Assembly (NCBI GenBank): GCA_023426865.1
Contig: JAEZBT010000229.1
Coordinates: forward strand, 1 to 5,806
Reading direction: 5' to 3'
Length of the DNA stretch: 5,806 bases
Source: Actinomycetes bacterium
GTDB taxonomy: Bacteria > Actinomycetota > Actinomycetes > Actinomycetales > Cellulomonadaceae
A program made the translations under genes and the position numbers. The stretch's first letter is position 1. Each line of letters begins with the position of its first letter. Shown one piece after another: positions 1 to 4,523 of this stretch. Below the pieces are notes generated by a model, which made no database searches, had not been told where the DNA came from, and saw only the letters and a list, made by a program, of their open reading frames with translations.

Positions 1-122
1 CGCCCGGCCCGGACCTCACGCCCGAGGACGTGCTCCGCACGGGCCTCGCGGACGGCCGGCACGCGGGGCCCACCGCCGACGTGTTCCGCCCGCAGCCCGC
101 CGACGTGGAGGCCTGGGGCTGA
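1..122 (+). CDS. C-terminal fragment of an unidentified protein
   Basis: This is the 3' end of a gene that begins before the window. The frame starting at base 3 is open to a TGA at 120-122 and gives about 39 residues ending in TADVFRPQPADVEAWG. Every complete sense codon in this frame ends in G or C, the pattern of a real gene in this genome. I do not recognise the family. The tail is acidic and proline-containing, with no membrane segment or catalytic motif visible. It converges on ktrA with 46 nt between the two stop codons. That it is coding is fairly secure; its function is unknown. Confidence 0.6.
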   Translation, partial: PGPDLTPEDVLRTGLADGRHAGPTADVFRPQPADVEAWG

Positions 123-143
123 GCATCCCCCGCGGGTCGTTCA

Positions 144-158
144 GGGCGTGCGGCGCCC
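144..158. terminator. Weak candidate shared terminator hairpin
   Basis: A GGGCG/CGCCC stem of 5 bp with a 5-nt loop lies in the 46-nt gap between two convergent stop codons. It could serve either strand. There is no T-tract, and short GC stems are frequent by chance at this base composition, so the call rests mainly on position. Confidence 0.25.
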
Positions 159-168
159 GTCGGGCCCG

Positions 169-894
169 TCAGGGGCGCGCGGCGAAGCGTTCCAGCAGCT
201 CGGCGTGCCCGGAGACGATGAGGATGTCGTTCGCCGAGATCCGGGTGTCCGGGGTGGCGTAGACGAACTCCTCGCCCGGCGGCTTCACGCCGATGACGGT
301 CACGCCGTAGCGCTTGCGGATCTGCGACTGCTCGAGCGTGAACCCCTGCGTCTCGCGCGGCGGGCGCATCTTCACGATCGTGAAGTCGTCCTCGACCTCG
401 ATGTAATCGAGCAGCTTGCCGCTGACCAGGTGCGCGACCCGGTTGCCGGCGTCGGCCTCGGGGAGCACCACGTGGTGCACGCCGATGCGGTGCAGGATGC
501 GCGAGTGCTCGGGCGAGATCGCCTTGGCCCAGATCTGCGGCACGCCCAGGTCGACAAGGTTGCCCGCGATGAGCACGCTCGCCTCGAGCGACGTGCCCAC
601 GCCCACCACGGCCACGGGGAAGTCGCGCACGCCGAGCTGGGTGAGCGCCTCGGGGTTCGTGCAGTCGGCCTCCACCAGCGGGAACCGGCCGGTGAACTGC
701 GCGACGGTGTCGGGCGAGCGCTCGGCGGCGAGGACGTCGTGGCCAAGCCGCTCGAGCGTGAGGGCGATCGACGAGCCGAACCGACCGAGGCCGATGACGA
801 GCGTCCCGGAGGTGCGCTCCTTCTCCTTCTCGGTCTTCGGCGGCCGACCGGTGAACGGCGGCCTCGGCGCGGGGCGCGGTGCGACGTCAGCCAA
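169..894 (-). CDS. ktrA: KtrA/TrkA-family RCK subunit of potassium uptake system
   Basis: KtrA is the cytosolic regulatory ring subunit that gates the KtrB potassium channel in response to bound nucleotide. The protein has 241 residues. Residues 1-29 are a Pro/Arg and Lys/Glu-rich tail. An RCK_N Rossmann domain follows at about 30-150, with the dinucleotide motif GLGRFG at 35-40 and an acidic residue, E58, at the end of the second strand where Bacillus KtrA has Asp. ADCTN (76-80) and IWAKA (121-125) also match the family. Residues from about 158 to 241 form an RCK_C domain, in this family a common site for cyclic-di-AMP; IRKRYG (192-197) is a conserved part of it. The start is TTG, overlapping the ktrB stop by 8 nt, with GAGGAGAGG 7 nt upstream. 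That Shine-Dalgarno match and the overlap make TTG convincing despite its rarity. It is cotranscribed with ktrB. Confidence 0.93.
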   Translation of the reverse strand: MADVAPRPAPRPPFTGRPPKTEKEKERTSGTLVIGLGRFGSSIALTLERLGHDVLAAERSPDTVAQFTGRFPLVEADCTNPEALTQLGVRDFPVAVVGVGTSLEASVLIAGNLVDLGVPQIWAKAISPEHSRILHRIGVHHVVLPEADAGNRVAHLVSGKLLDYIEVEDDFTIVKMRPPRETQGFTLEQSQIRKRYGVTVIGVKPPGEEFVYATPDTRISANDILIVSGHAELLERFAARP

Positions 895-2260
895 TGATCG
901 GCCTCTCCTCGGGGTAGCGGATCACCCGGCGCCGGTCGCGCAGGGCGAGGGCCGCTGCAACGGTGATTGTGCCCGTCCGGCCGGCGAACATCAGGCCGGC
1001 CAGCACGTACTTCGCGGAGTCCTGGAGCTCGGGTGTGATGCCGGTGCTCAGGCCCACGGTGCCGAACGCGGAGATCACCTCGAAGAGCACGACGTCGAGG
1101 GACAGGCTGGTGATCTCGAGCACGAGGAGCGTCGCGACCAGCACCATGACCGCGCCGACCATCGTGACAGCGACCGCCAGGCGCAGGGTCTCCCGCGGGA
1201 TCCGGCGGCCGAACGCCTCCATGTCGCGATCACCGCGGGCCTCGGACAGGATCGCGAGCAGCAGGATCGCGAAGGTCGTGACCTTGATGCCGCCGGCCGT
1301 CGACGCGCTGCCACCGCCGATGAACATCACGGCGTCGGTGAGCAGCCAGCTCGCCTCGTGCATCTCGCCGACGTCGATGGTCGACAGGCCGCCCGACCGC
1401 GGCATGACGCCCGCGAAGATCGACGCCAGGATCCGCTCGTGCACAGGGAGCCCGCCCAGGGTGCGCTCGTTCGCCCACTCCATCGCGCCCAGCAGGAGCG
1501 TCGTCGCGCCGAGCACCGCGAGCGACATCGTGATGGTGAGCTTGCTGTGCAGCGTGAGGTGACGGAACCGCCAGCCGTGCCGCGCCAGGTTGAAGATCAC
1601 CGGGAAGCCGAGCGAACCGACGAAGACCCCGAGGGCGATCGGCAGGCACACCCACCAGTCGCCGACGTACGGGACCAGGCCCTCTGGCGTCGGGACGAAG
1701 CCTGCGTTGTTGAACGAGGAGACCGCGTAGAACACCCCGTGCCAGACGGCCTCGCCGGCGCTCTCGTGCAGCACCATGAAGCGCGGGACGAGCAGCGCCG
1801 CGATCCCGCCCTGGATGGTCAGCGACGTGATCACGACGACGCGGATGAGCGAGCCGACCTCGCCGAGCCCACGGCTGCCGACCTCGGCCTGCGCGAGGAG
1901 CTTCTGGGTGAGCCCGATCCGGCGGGAGACGGCCAGGCCGAGGATCGAGGCCAGGGTCATCACGCCCAGGCCACCGACCCAGATGGCCAGCAGGATGATG
2001 GCCTGTCCGAACGTCGACCAGTGCGTGCCGGTGTCGACGACTGTCAGGCCCGTGACGCACACGGCGGACACGGCGGTGAAGAGGGTGTCGACGAAGCTCG
2101 CGTGGCGCACGCCGTCGGCCGTGGCAGCGGGCAGCGAGAGCAGGCCGGTGAAGATCGCGATGATCCCCGCGAACGCCACGAGGGTGAGCCGGGCCGGCGA
2201 TCGTCTCGCGGCCTCGTCCACCATCTCGCGGACCGCGGCGATCGGTCGCGGGACCTCCAT
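887..2260 (-). CDS. ktrB: KtrB/TrkH-family potassium channel subunit
   Basis: KtrB is the membrane pore of the Ktr K+ (often Na+-stimulated) uptake system. From the chosen ATG it has 457 residues, normal for the family. Four membrane-pore-membrane repeats are visible, with helices near 26-44, 84-109, 137-161, 201-226, 240-261, 303-338, 359-381 and 417-441. The selectivity-filter glycines fall in VTGL (G71), NNAGF (G187), RSGGL (G291) and GTVGLSTG (G403). The glycine-rich gating loop in the third repeat, IGGGSASTAGGIK (314-326), is nearly canonical. The reading frame stays open upstream to a GTG at 2293, which would add 11 residues. I prefer the ATG at 2260 because GAGGAGGT lies just upstream of it. 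It is the first gene of a two-gene operon with ktrA, divergent from acuC. Membrane topology was judged by eye. Confidence 0.95.
   Translation of the reverse strand: MEVPRPIAAVREMVDEAARRSPARLTLVAFAGIIAIFTGLLSLPAATADGVRHASFVDTLFTAVSAVCVTGLTVVDTGTHWSTFGQAIILLAIWVGGLGVMTLASILGLAVSRRIGLTQKLLAQAEVGSRGLGEVGSLIRVVVITSLTIQGGIAALLVPRFMVLHESAGEAVWHGVFYAVSSFNNAGFVPTPEGLVPYVGDWWVCLPIALGVFVGSLGFPVIFNLARHGWRFRHLTLHSKLTITMSLAVLGATTLLLGAMEWANERTLGGLPVHERILASIFAGVMPRSGGLSTIDVGEMHEASWLLTDAVMFIGGGSASTAGGIKVTTFAILLLAILSEARGDRDMEAFGRRIPRETLRLAVAVTMVGAVMVLVATLLVLEITSLSLDVVLFEVISAFGTVGLSTGITPELQDSAKYVLAGLMFAGRTGTITVAAALALRDRRRVIRYPEERPIIG
902..910 (-). promoter_or_regulatory. Ribosome binding site that fixes the ktrA TTG start
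   Basis: The minus strand reads GAGGAGAGG, followed by a 7-nt spacer and then TTG. It lies within the last codons of ktrB. No ATG or GTG in the ktrA frame nearby has a comparable site, so this decides the start codon. Confidence 0.75.
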
Positions 2261-2264
2261 CGCC

Positions 2265-2272
2265 ACCTCCTC
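2265..2272 (-). promoter_or_regulatory. Ribosome binding site for ktrB
   Basis: The minus strand reads GAGGAGGT followed by GGCG and ATG. This near-perfect anti-16S match favours the start at 2260 over the in-frame GTG 33 nt further upstream, which lacks such a site. Confidence 0.75.
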
Positions 2273-2286
2273 AGCCGTCCAACTCT

Positions 2287-2300
2287 GGCACACGGGTGCC
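2287..2300. repeat. Small inverted repeat in the ktrB-acuC divergent region
   Basis: GGCAC and GTGCC flank a 4-nt centre, giving a perfect 5-bp inverted repeat. It lies 27 nt upstream of the ktrB ATG and 41 nt upstream of the acuC ATG. It could be a small operator or a hairpin in the ktrB leader, or chance. No function is asserted. Confidence 0.3.
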
Positions 2301-2330
2301 CCCGGTGACGCAGGCGCCCCGAACGGTGGT

Positions 2331-2336
2331 TACGGT
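2331..2336 (+). promoter_or_regulatory. Probable -10 box of a leaderless acuC promoter
   Basis: TACGGT fits the actinobacterial TANNNT -10 pattern. It ends 5 nt before the acuC ATG, which places the expected transcription start on or within a base or so of the A of ATG. There is no Shine-Dalgarno sequence upstream of acuC, in agreement with a leaderless transcript. A convincing -35 is missing: GTGACG at 2305-2310 is 20 nt away, which is too far. Confidence 0.45.
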
Positions 2337-2341
2337 GCGGT

Positions 2342-3550
2342 ATGGCAGCTCGCCGGCGAGCGGAGGCGCGCACCCTTACGCGGGTGGTGTGGTCTCCCGC
2401 GCTGCTGGGCTACCACTTCGGCGTCCGGCACCCGATGACGCCGGTGCGGCTCGACCTGACGTTCCGGCTCGCGGAGCAGCTGGGCGTGCTCGACCTGCCC
2501 GGCGTCGAGGTGGTGGGCGCCGAGCCCGCCGACGACGCGGTGCTCGCGACGGCCCACACGCCCGACTACGTCGAGGCCGTGCGGCTGGCGGGGACCGCAG
2601 GCGTCCCCGACGAGGCCCGTGGTCTCGGCACCGAGGACGACCCGGTCTTCCCCGGCATGCACGACGCCGCAGGGCGCCTGGTCAGCGGCTCCGTCGAGTC
2701 GGCGCTCGCCGTCTGGCACGGGCGGGTACGGCACGCCGTCAACCTGGCCGGCGGCATGCACCACGCGATGCCCGACCGCGCGTCGGGCTTCTGCGTCTAC
2801 AACGACGCCGTCGCGGCCATCCGGGCGGTCCTCGCCGACGGCGCGACGCGCGTCGCGTACCTCGACCTCGATGCGCATCACGGCGACGGCGTCGAGCGCG
2901 CCTTCTGGGACGACCCCCGGGTGCTGACGGTGTCCGTCCACGAGAGCGGGACGACGCTGTTCCCCGGGACGGGGCACCCGGCCGACATCGGCGGGCCGCG
3001 CGCGCAGGGGAGCGCCGTCAACGTCGCCCTGCCGGCGGGCACGTCCGACGCCGGGTGGCTGCGGGCCGTGCAGTCCGTGGCGCTGCCGGTGGTGCGGGCG
3101 TTCTCCCCGGACGTGCTGGTCAGCCAGCACGGCTGCGACGCCCACGCCAACGACCCGTTGACGAACCTCACGGTCTCCGTCGACGCGCTCCGCGCCGCGG
3201 CGCTCGCGGTGCACGACCTCGCGCACGACGTCGCGCACGGGCGGTGGCTGGCGCTGGGGGGCGGGGGCTACGCCATCGTGCAGGTGGTGCCCCGGATCTG
3301 GACGCACCTGCTGGCGATCGCCGCGCACGCGCCGATCGACGTGGCGACGCCGGTCCCGGCCGCGTGGCGGGAGCACGTGGAAGCGACGCTGGGTCCGCCG
3401 GCGCCCGAGCTCATGGGCGACGGCGACGTCGGCGACGGGCCGGCGCCGTGGTCGGCGGGCTACGACCCGGGGAGCCCCCTGGACCGCTCGCTGCTGGCCA
3501 CCCGCAAGCACGTCTTCGACTGGCACGGGCTGGACGCCCTCTACGACTGA
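2342..3550 (+). CDS. acuC: AcuC-type zinc-dependent deacetylase (histone deacetylase superfamily)
   Basis: AcuC removes acetyl groups from lysines. Its best-known role, from Bacillus, is reactivating acetylated acetyl-CoA synthetase, linking it to acetate and acetoin use. The 402-residue protein has the complete deacetylase fold. The substrate-tunnel His pair is H140-H141 in GGMHHAMPDRASGFCVYND. Zinc ligands are D177 and H179 in LDLDAHHGDG and D266 in GCDAHANDP. The catalytic Tyr is Y310 in LGGGGY. The N-terminal motif HPMTPVRLDLT (30-40) and the length are typical of AcuC. Residues beyond about 330 form the usual C-terminal extension, ending in DALYD. The ATG at 2342 leaves about 13 residues before VVWSP, as in homologues. 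It has no Shine-Dalgarno and may be leaderless. It is divergent from ktrB with 81 nt between starts. It is predicted to be active and cytosolic; the physiological substrate is inferred from the family. Confidence 0.93.
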   Translation: MAARRRAEARTLTRVVWSPALLGYHFGVRHPMTPVRLDLTFRLAEQLGVLDLPGVEVVGAEPADDAVLATAHTPDYVEAVRLAGTAGVPDEARGLGTEDDPVFPGMHDAAGRLVSGSVESALAVWHGRVRHAVNLAGGMHHAMPDRASGFCVYNDAVAAIRAVLADGATRVAYLDLDAHHGDGVERAFWDDPRVLTVSVHESGTTLFPGTGHPADIGGPRAQGSAVNVALPAGTSDAGWLRAVQSVALPVVRAFSPDVLVSQHGCDAHANDPLTNLTVSVDALRAAALAVHDLAHDVAHGRWLALGGGGYAIVQVVPRIWTHLLAIAAHAPIDVATPVPAAWREHVEATLGPPAPELMGDGDVGDGPAPWSAGYDPGSPLDRSLLATRKHVFDWHGLDALYD

Positions 3551-3573
3551 GGGGGCCGCGCGCCGCCACCTTC

Positions 3574-3608
3574 CCGACGTCGTCGGCTCACCCGGGCCGT
3601 CCCGGCCC
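3574..3608 (+). terminator. Candidate acuC terminator region with two hairpins
   Basis: Two short stems follow the acuC stop by 23-44 nt. CCGAC/GTCGG pairs across a GTC loop at 3574-3586. GGGCCG/CGGCCC pairs across a TCC loop at 3594-3608. GGGGGCCG right after the stop (3551-3558) can alternatively pair with CGGCCCCC (3603-3610), enclosing the first hairpin. No T-tract is present. Position supports termination; the structures alone are weak evidence at this GC content. Confidence 0.35.
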
Positions 3609-3664
3609 CCGGAGCCGCCGCGCGCGAGTCGTGAGTGGCCTGGTGGCCGTCCGAGACGGTGCTT

Positions 3665-3710
3665 GTGACGGGTGTGACTGCTGATGCAGCAGTGACGGCA
3701 CACCCGTCAC
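3665..3710. repeat. Large composite inverted repeat (19 bp of pairing)
   Basis: GTGACGGGTGTG (3665-3676) is the exact reverse complement of CACACCCGTCAC (3699-3710), a 12-bp outer stem. It stacks directly on a second perfect stem, ACTGCTG (3677-3683) with CAGCAGT (3687-3693), across an ATG loop. The only irregularity is a 5-nt bulge, GACGG (3694-3698). It lies 115 nt past the acuC stop in the gene-free stretch 3551-3940. GTGAC recurs at 3665, 3674 and 3692, steps of 9 and 18, so it may be protein-binding DNA rather than an RNA fold. No T-tract follows, so an intrinsic terminator is less likely. Its existence is certain; its role is not known. Confidence 0.85.
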
Positions 3711-3725
3711 GCGAGCCCCAATGGT
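3699..3725 (+). repeat. Upstream copy of a 27-bp imperfect direct repeat (decayed promoter-like copy)
   Basis: This segment matches 3849-3875 at 22 of 27 positions, including CGCGAGCCCC in full, with an offset of exactly 150 nt. Where the downstream copy has a -35/-10 pair of TTCACA and TAAGGT, this one has GGCACA (3697-3702) and AATGGT (3720-3725) with the same 17-nt spacing. It looks like a duplicated promoter that has lost its key bases, or a protein site that keeps only part of the original. Confidence 0.7.
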
Positions 3726-3810
3726 CACATTCGCCGTCTGGGCGTGCCGGCGCGCACGTGGATCGGCCGGTCCTGCGGCGCCGAAGCGCTACGCCGTCCG
3801 GGTGAACTGG

Positions 3811-3855
3811 GACACTCCAGTCACATCCGTCACTCTGGTCACCCCTTTCACACCG
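3811..3855 (+). repeat. Five tandem 9-bp GTCAC-type direct repeats (iteron-like operator)
   Basis: Five consecutive 9-bp units begin at 3811, 3820, 3829, 3838 and 3847. Their first five bases read GACAC, GTCAC, GTCAC, GTCAC and TTCAC, while the remaining four bases vary. The exact 9-nt period with a conserved core and free spacer is typical of arrays read by a protein binding head-to-tail. The fifth unit overlaps the -35 box of the promoter for the helix-turn-helix gene, so occupancy should affect transcription. A sixth, degenerate unit (GTGAA at 3802) may precede them. The function is inferred. Confidence 0.75.
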
Positions 3856-3875
3856 GTACCGCGAGCCCCTAAGGT
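3847..3875 (+). promoter_or_regulatory. Promoter of the helix-turn-helix gene
   Basis: TTCACA (3847-3852) and TAAGGT (3870-3875) are separated by 17 nt, a good match to housekeeping sigma promoters. Transcription would begin near 3882, giving a leader of about 60 nt before the GTG at 3941. The -35 lies in the last 9-bp repeat unit, and the segment 3849-3875 is the downstream copy of the 27-bp repeat. Confidence 0.7.
3849..3875 (+). repeat. Downstream copy of the 27-bp imperfect direct repeat (active-promoter copy)
   Basis: It matches 3699-3725 at 22 of 27 positions. It spans most of the -35, the spacer and the -10 of the promoter at 3847-3875. The shared core CGCGAGCCCC sits at 3860-3869, just before the -10. 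Confidence 0.7.
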
Positions 3876-3940
3876 GTGCGACAGCGCGGCATGGGCCGCG
3901 CTCTTCGTCGCCCGGACACCGGGCGGCCCCCAGGACGGAT

Positions 3941-4180
3941 GTGACGAGGATGAGCGCGGCTGGCGAGCGCATGCGGTACCTGACCGTGGCCGAGGTGGCC
4001 GAGCTGATGCGCCTGTCGAGGATGACCGTCTACCGCCTGGTGCACGGCGGCGAGCTCCCGGCCGTGCGCGTGGGCCGCTCGTTCCGCGTGCCGCAGGACG
4101 CACTCGACGCCTACCTGCGCGAGCACTCCGTCGAGGGCCTGGCCGACGACGGCCGCGACGAGGGTCGCCTCTCCTCCTGA
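3941..4180 (+). CDS. Small MerR-like helix-turn-helix DNA-binding protein (excisionase/BldC-like family)
   Basis: This is a 79-residue protein consisting almost entirely of one winged helix-turn-helix (HTH_17) domain. Helix one is YLTVAEVAELM (13-23), the recognition helix is within SRMTVYRLVHGGEL (26-39), the wing is PAVRVGRSFRVP (40-51), and a last helix is DALDAYLREH (53-62). An acidic tail follows. Family names such as excisionase reflect fold only; nothing nearby suggests a phage. The GTG at 3941 has AGGA 5 nt upstream. ATGs at 3950 and 3971 are alternatives; 3950 would be preceded directly by AGG, and 3971 would leave almost nothing before the domain. The gene precedes bS22, an arrangement conserved in Actinobacteria (Rv0500A/Rv0500B). 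A transcription factor role is likely, perhaps on its own repeat-bearing promoter; its targets are unknown. Confidence 0.9.
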   Translation: MTRMSAAGERMRYLTVAEVAELMRLSRMTVYRLVHGGELPAVRVGRSFRVPQDALDAYLREHSVEGLADDGRDEGRLSS

Positions 4181-4200
4181 GGGCCTCCCGAGCGCCCGCG

Positions 4201-4213
4201 CCCGGCCGCCGGG
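4201..4213 (+). terminator. Weak hairpin after the helix-turn-helix gene
   Basis: CCCGG/CCGGG form a 5-bp stem with a 3-nt loop, 20 nt past the stop codon. There is no T-tract. It could cause partial termination before the separate bS22 promoter. The signal is weak at this base composition. Confidence 0.25.
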
Positions 4214-4245
4214 ACCTCGGGGACGCAGCACGCGCGTGGACCCGG

Positions 4246-4251
4246 TACAGT
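4246..4251 (+). promoter_or_regulatory. Candidate -10 box for bS22
   Basis: TACAGT matches the TANNNT pattern in the 159-nt gap between the helix-turn-helix gene and bS22. It would give a leader of about 80 nt. No good -35 is seen 16-18 nt upstream. A second, poorer copy of the surrounding motif CCGGTAC occurs 40 nt downstream (4282-4288), so tandem starts are possible. bS22 could also be reached by readthrough from the upstream promoter. Confidence 0.4.
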
Positions 4252-4339
4252 TGCGGGCGGACTTCTCCCGAACGCGGGGGACCGGTACGGCGTCGTCGGC
4301 CGGGGCACCGCGTGAAGAATCGAACGAGCGAGGACACAC

Positions 4340-4438
4340 GTGGGCTCCGTCATCAAGAAGCGCCGCAAGCGCATGGCCAAGAAGAAGCACCGCAAGCTGC
4401 TGCGCAAGACGCGTCACCAGCGTCGCAACAAGAAGTGA
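4340..4438 (+). CDS. Small ribosomal subunit protein bS22 (AURKAIP1/COX24 domain)
   Basis: This is a 32-residue, extremely basic protein: MGSVIKKRRKRMAKKKHRKL, then a tail ending in RRNKK. More than half of its residues are Lys, Arg or His. It matches the actinobacterial bS22 protein seen bound to the small ribosomal subunit in mycobacteria, a member of the AURKAIP1/COX24 (DUF1713) family. It is expected to lie buried in 16S rRNA near the decoding region. The start is GTG, with GAGGA 5 nt upstream. The next in-frame Met (residue 12) would delete the conserved GSVIKKRRKR segment, so GTG is right. It follows the helix-turn-helix gene by 159 nt. Its size makes it easy to miss in automated annotation. 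The identity is recalled from family knowledge, with very close similarity. Confidence 0.93.
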   Translation: MGSVIKKRRKRMAKKKHRKLLRKTRHQRRNKK

Positions 4439-4459
4439 TCTGACGCGCGGCAGTGCGGA

Positions 4460-4488
4460 CGGGCTCGGCACCGACGGTGCCGGGCCCG
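4460..4488 (+). terminator. Strong hairpin terminator after bS22
   Basis: A 13-bp stem (4460-4472 with 4476-4488) closes on a GAC loop, 21 nt after the bS22 stop. All pairs are Watson-Crick except T4465 with G4483, which is a G-U wobble in plus-strand RNA but an A-C mismatch in minus-strand RNA. The structure therefore favours transcripts from the plus strand. There is no T-tract, as often in GC-rich actinobacteria. It may terminate or protect the short bS22 mRNA. Confidence 0.6.
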
Positions 4489-4523
4489 CGTCGTCTGCGG
4501 CCGCGCCCGTGTGGAGGCCTGCC

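Noticed and set aside
416..2308. Long plus-strand open frame opposite ktrA and ktrB
   Set aside because: Its translation is low-complexity, rich in Arg, Asp, His and Glu, with no domain. It is an antisense shadow of two clearly recognised genes, as expected at very high GC.
2261..2341. Cyclic-di-AMP (ydaO-type) riboswitch upstream of ktrB
   Set aside because: Such riboswitches often control Ktr genes, but only 81 nt separate ktrB and acuC starts, too short for the element, and no matching conserved segments were seen.
2330..3703. Long minus-strand open frame opposite acuC
   Set aside because: It is antisense to a gene with all catalytic motifs intact, and its product is repetitive Arg/Gly/Val-rich sequence without recognisable features.
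3811..3855. CRISPR array or plasmid replication origin
   Set aside because: The 9-bp units are far too short for CRISPR repeats. No replication initiator gene is present, and the location over a -35 box fits an operator better.
3941..4180. Phage or integrative element excisionase
   Set aside because: The fold is shared with excisionases, but no integrase, attachment site or phage gene is nearby, and the pairing with bS22 is a conserved chromosomal arrangement.
3721..4443. Plus-strand frame spanning the regulator's promoter and gene, 240 aa
   Set aside because: It crosses the operator array and overlaps two recognised genes in a different frame; its product is Arg/Gly/Pro-rich without motifs.
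4236..4523. 96-residue N-terminal extension of the glycosidase frame
   Set aside because: The extension overlaps bS22 in another frame and the strong hairpin, reads as low-complexity sequence, and the ATG at 4524 has a GGAGG site at the right distance.
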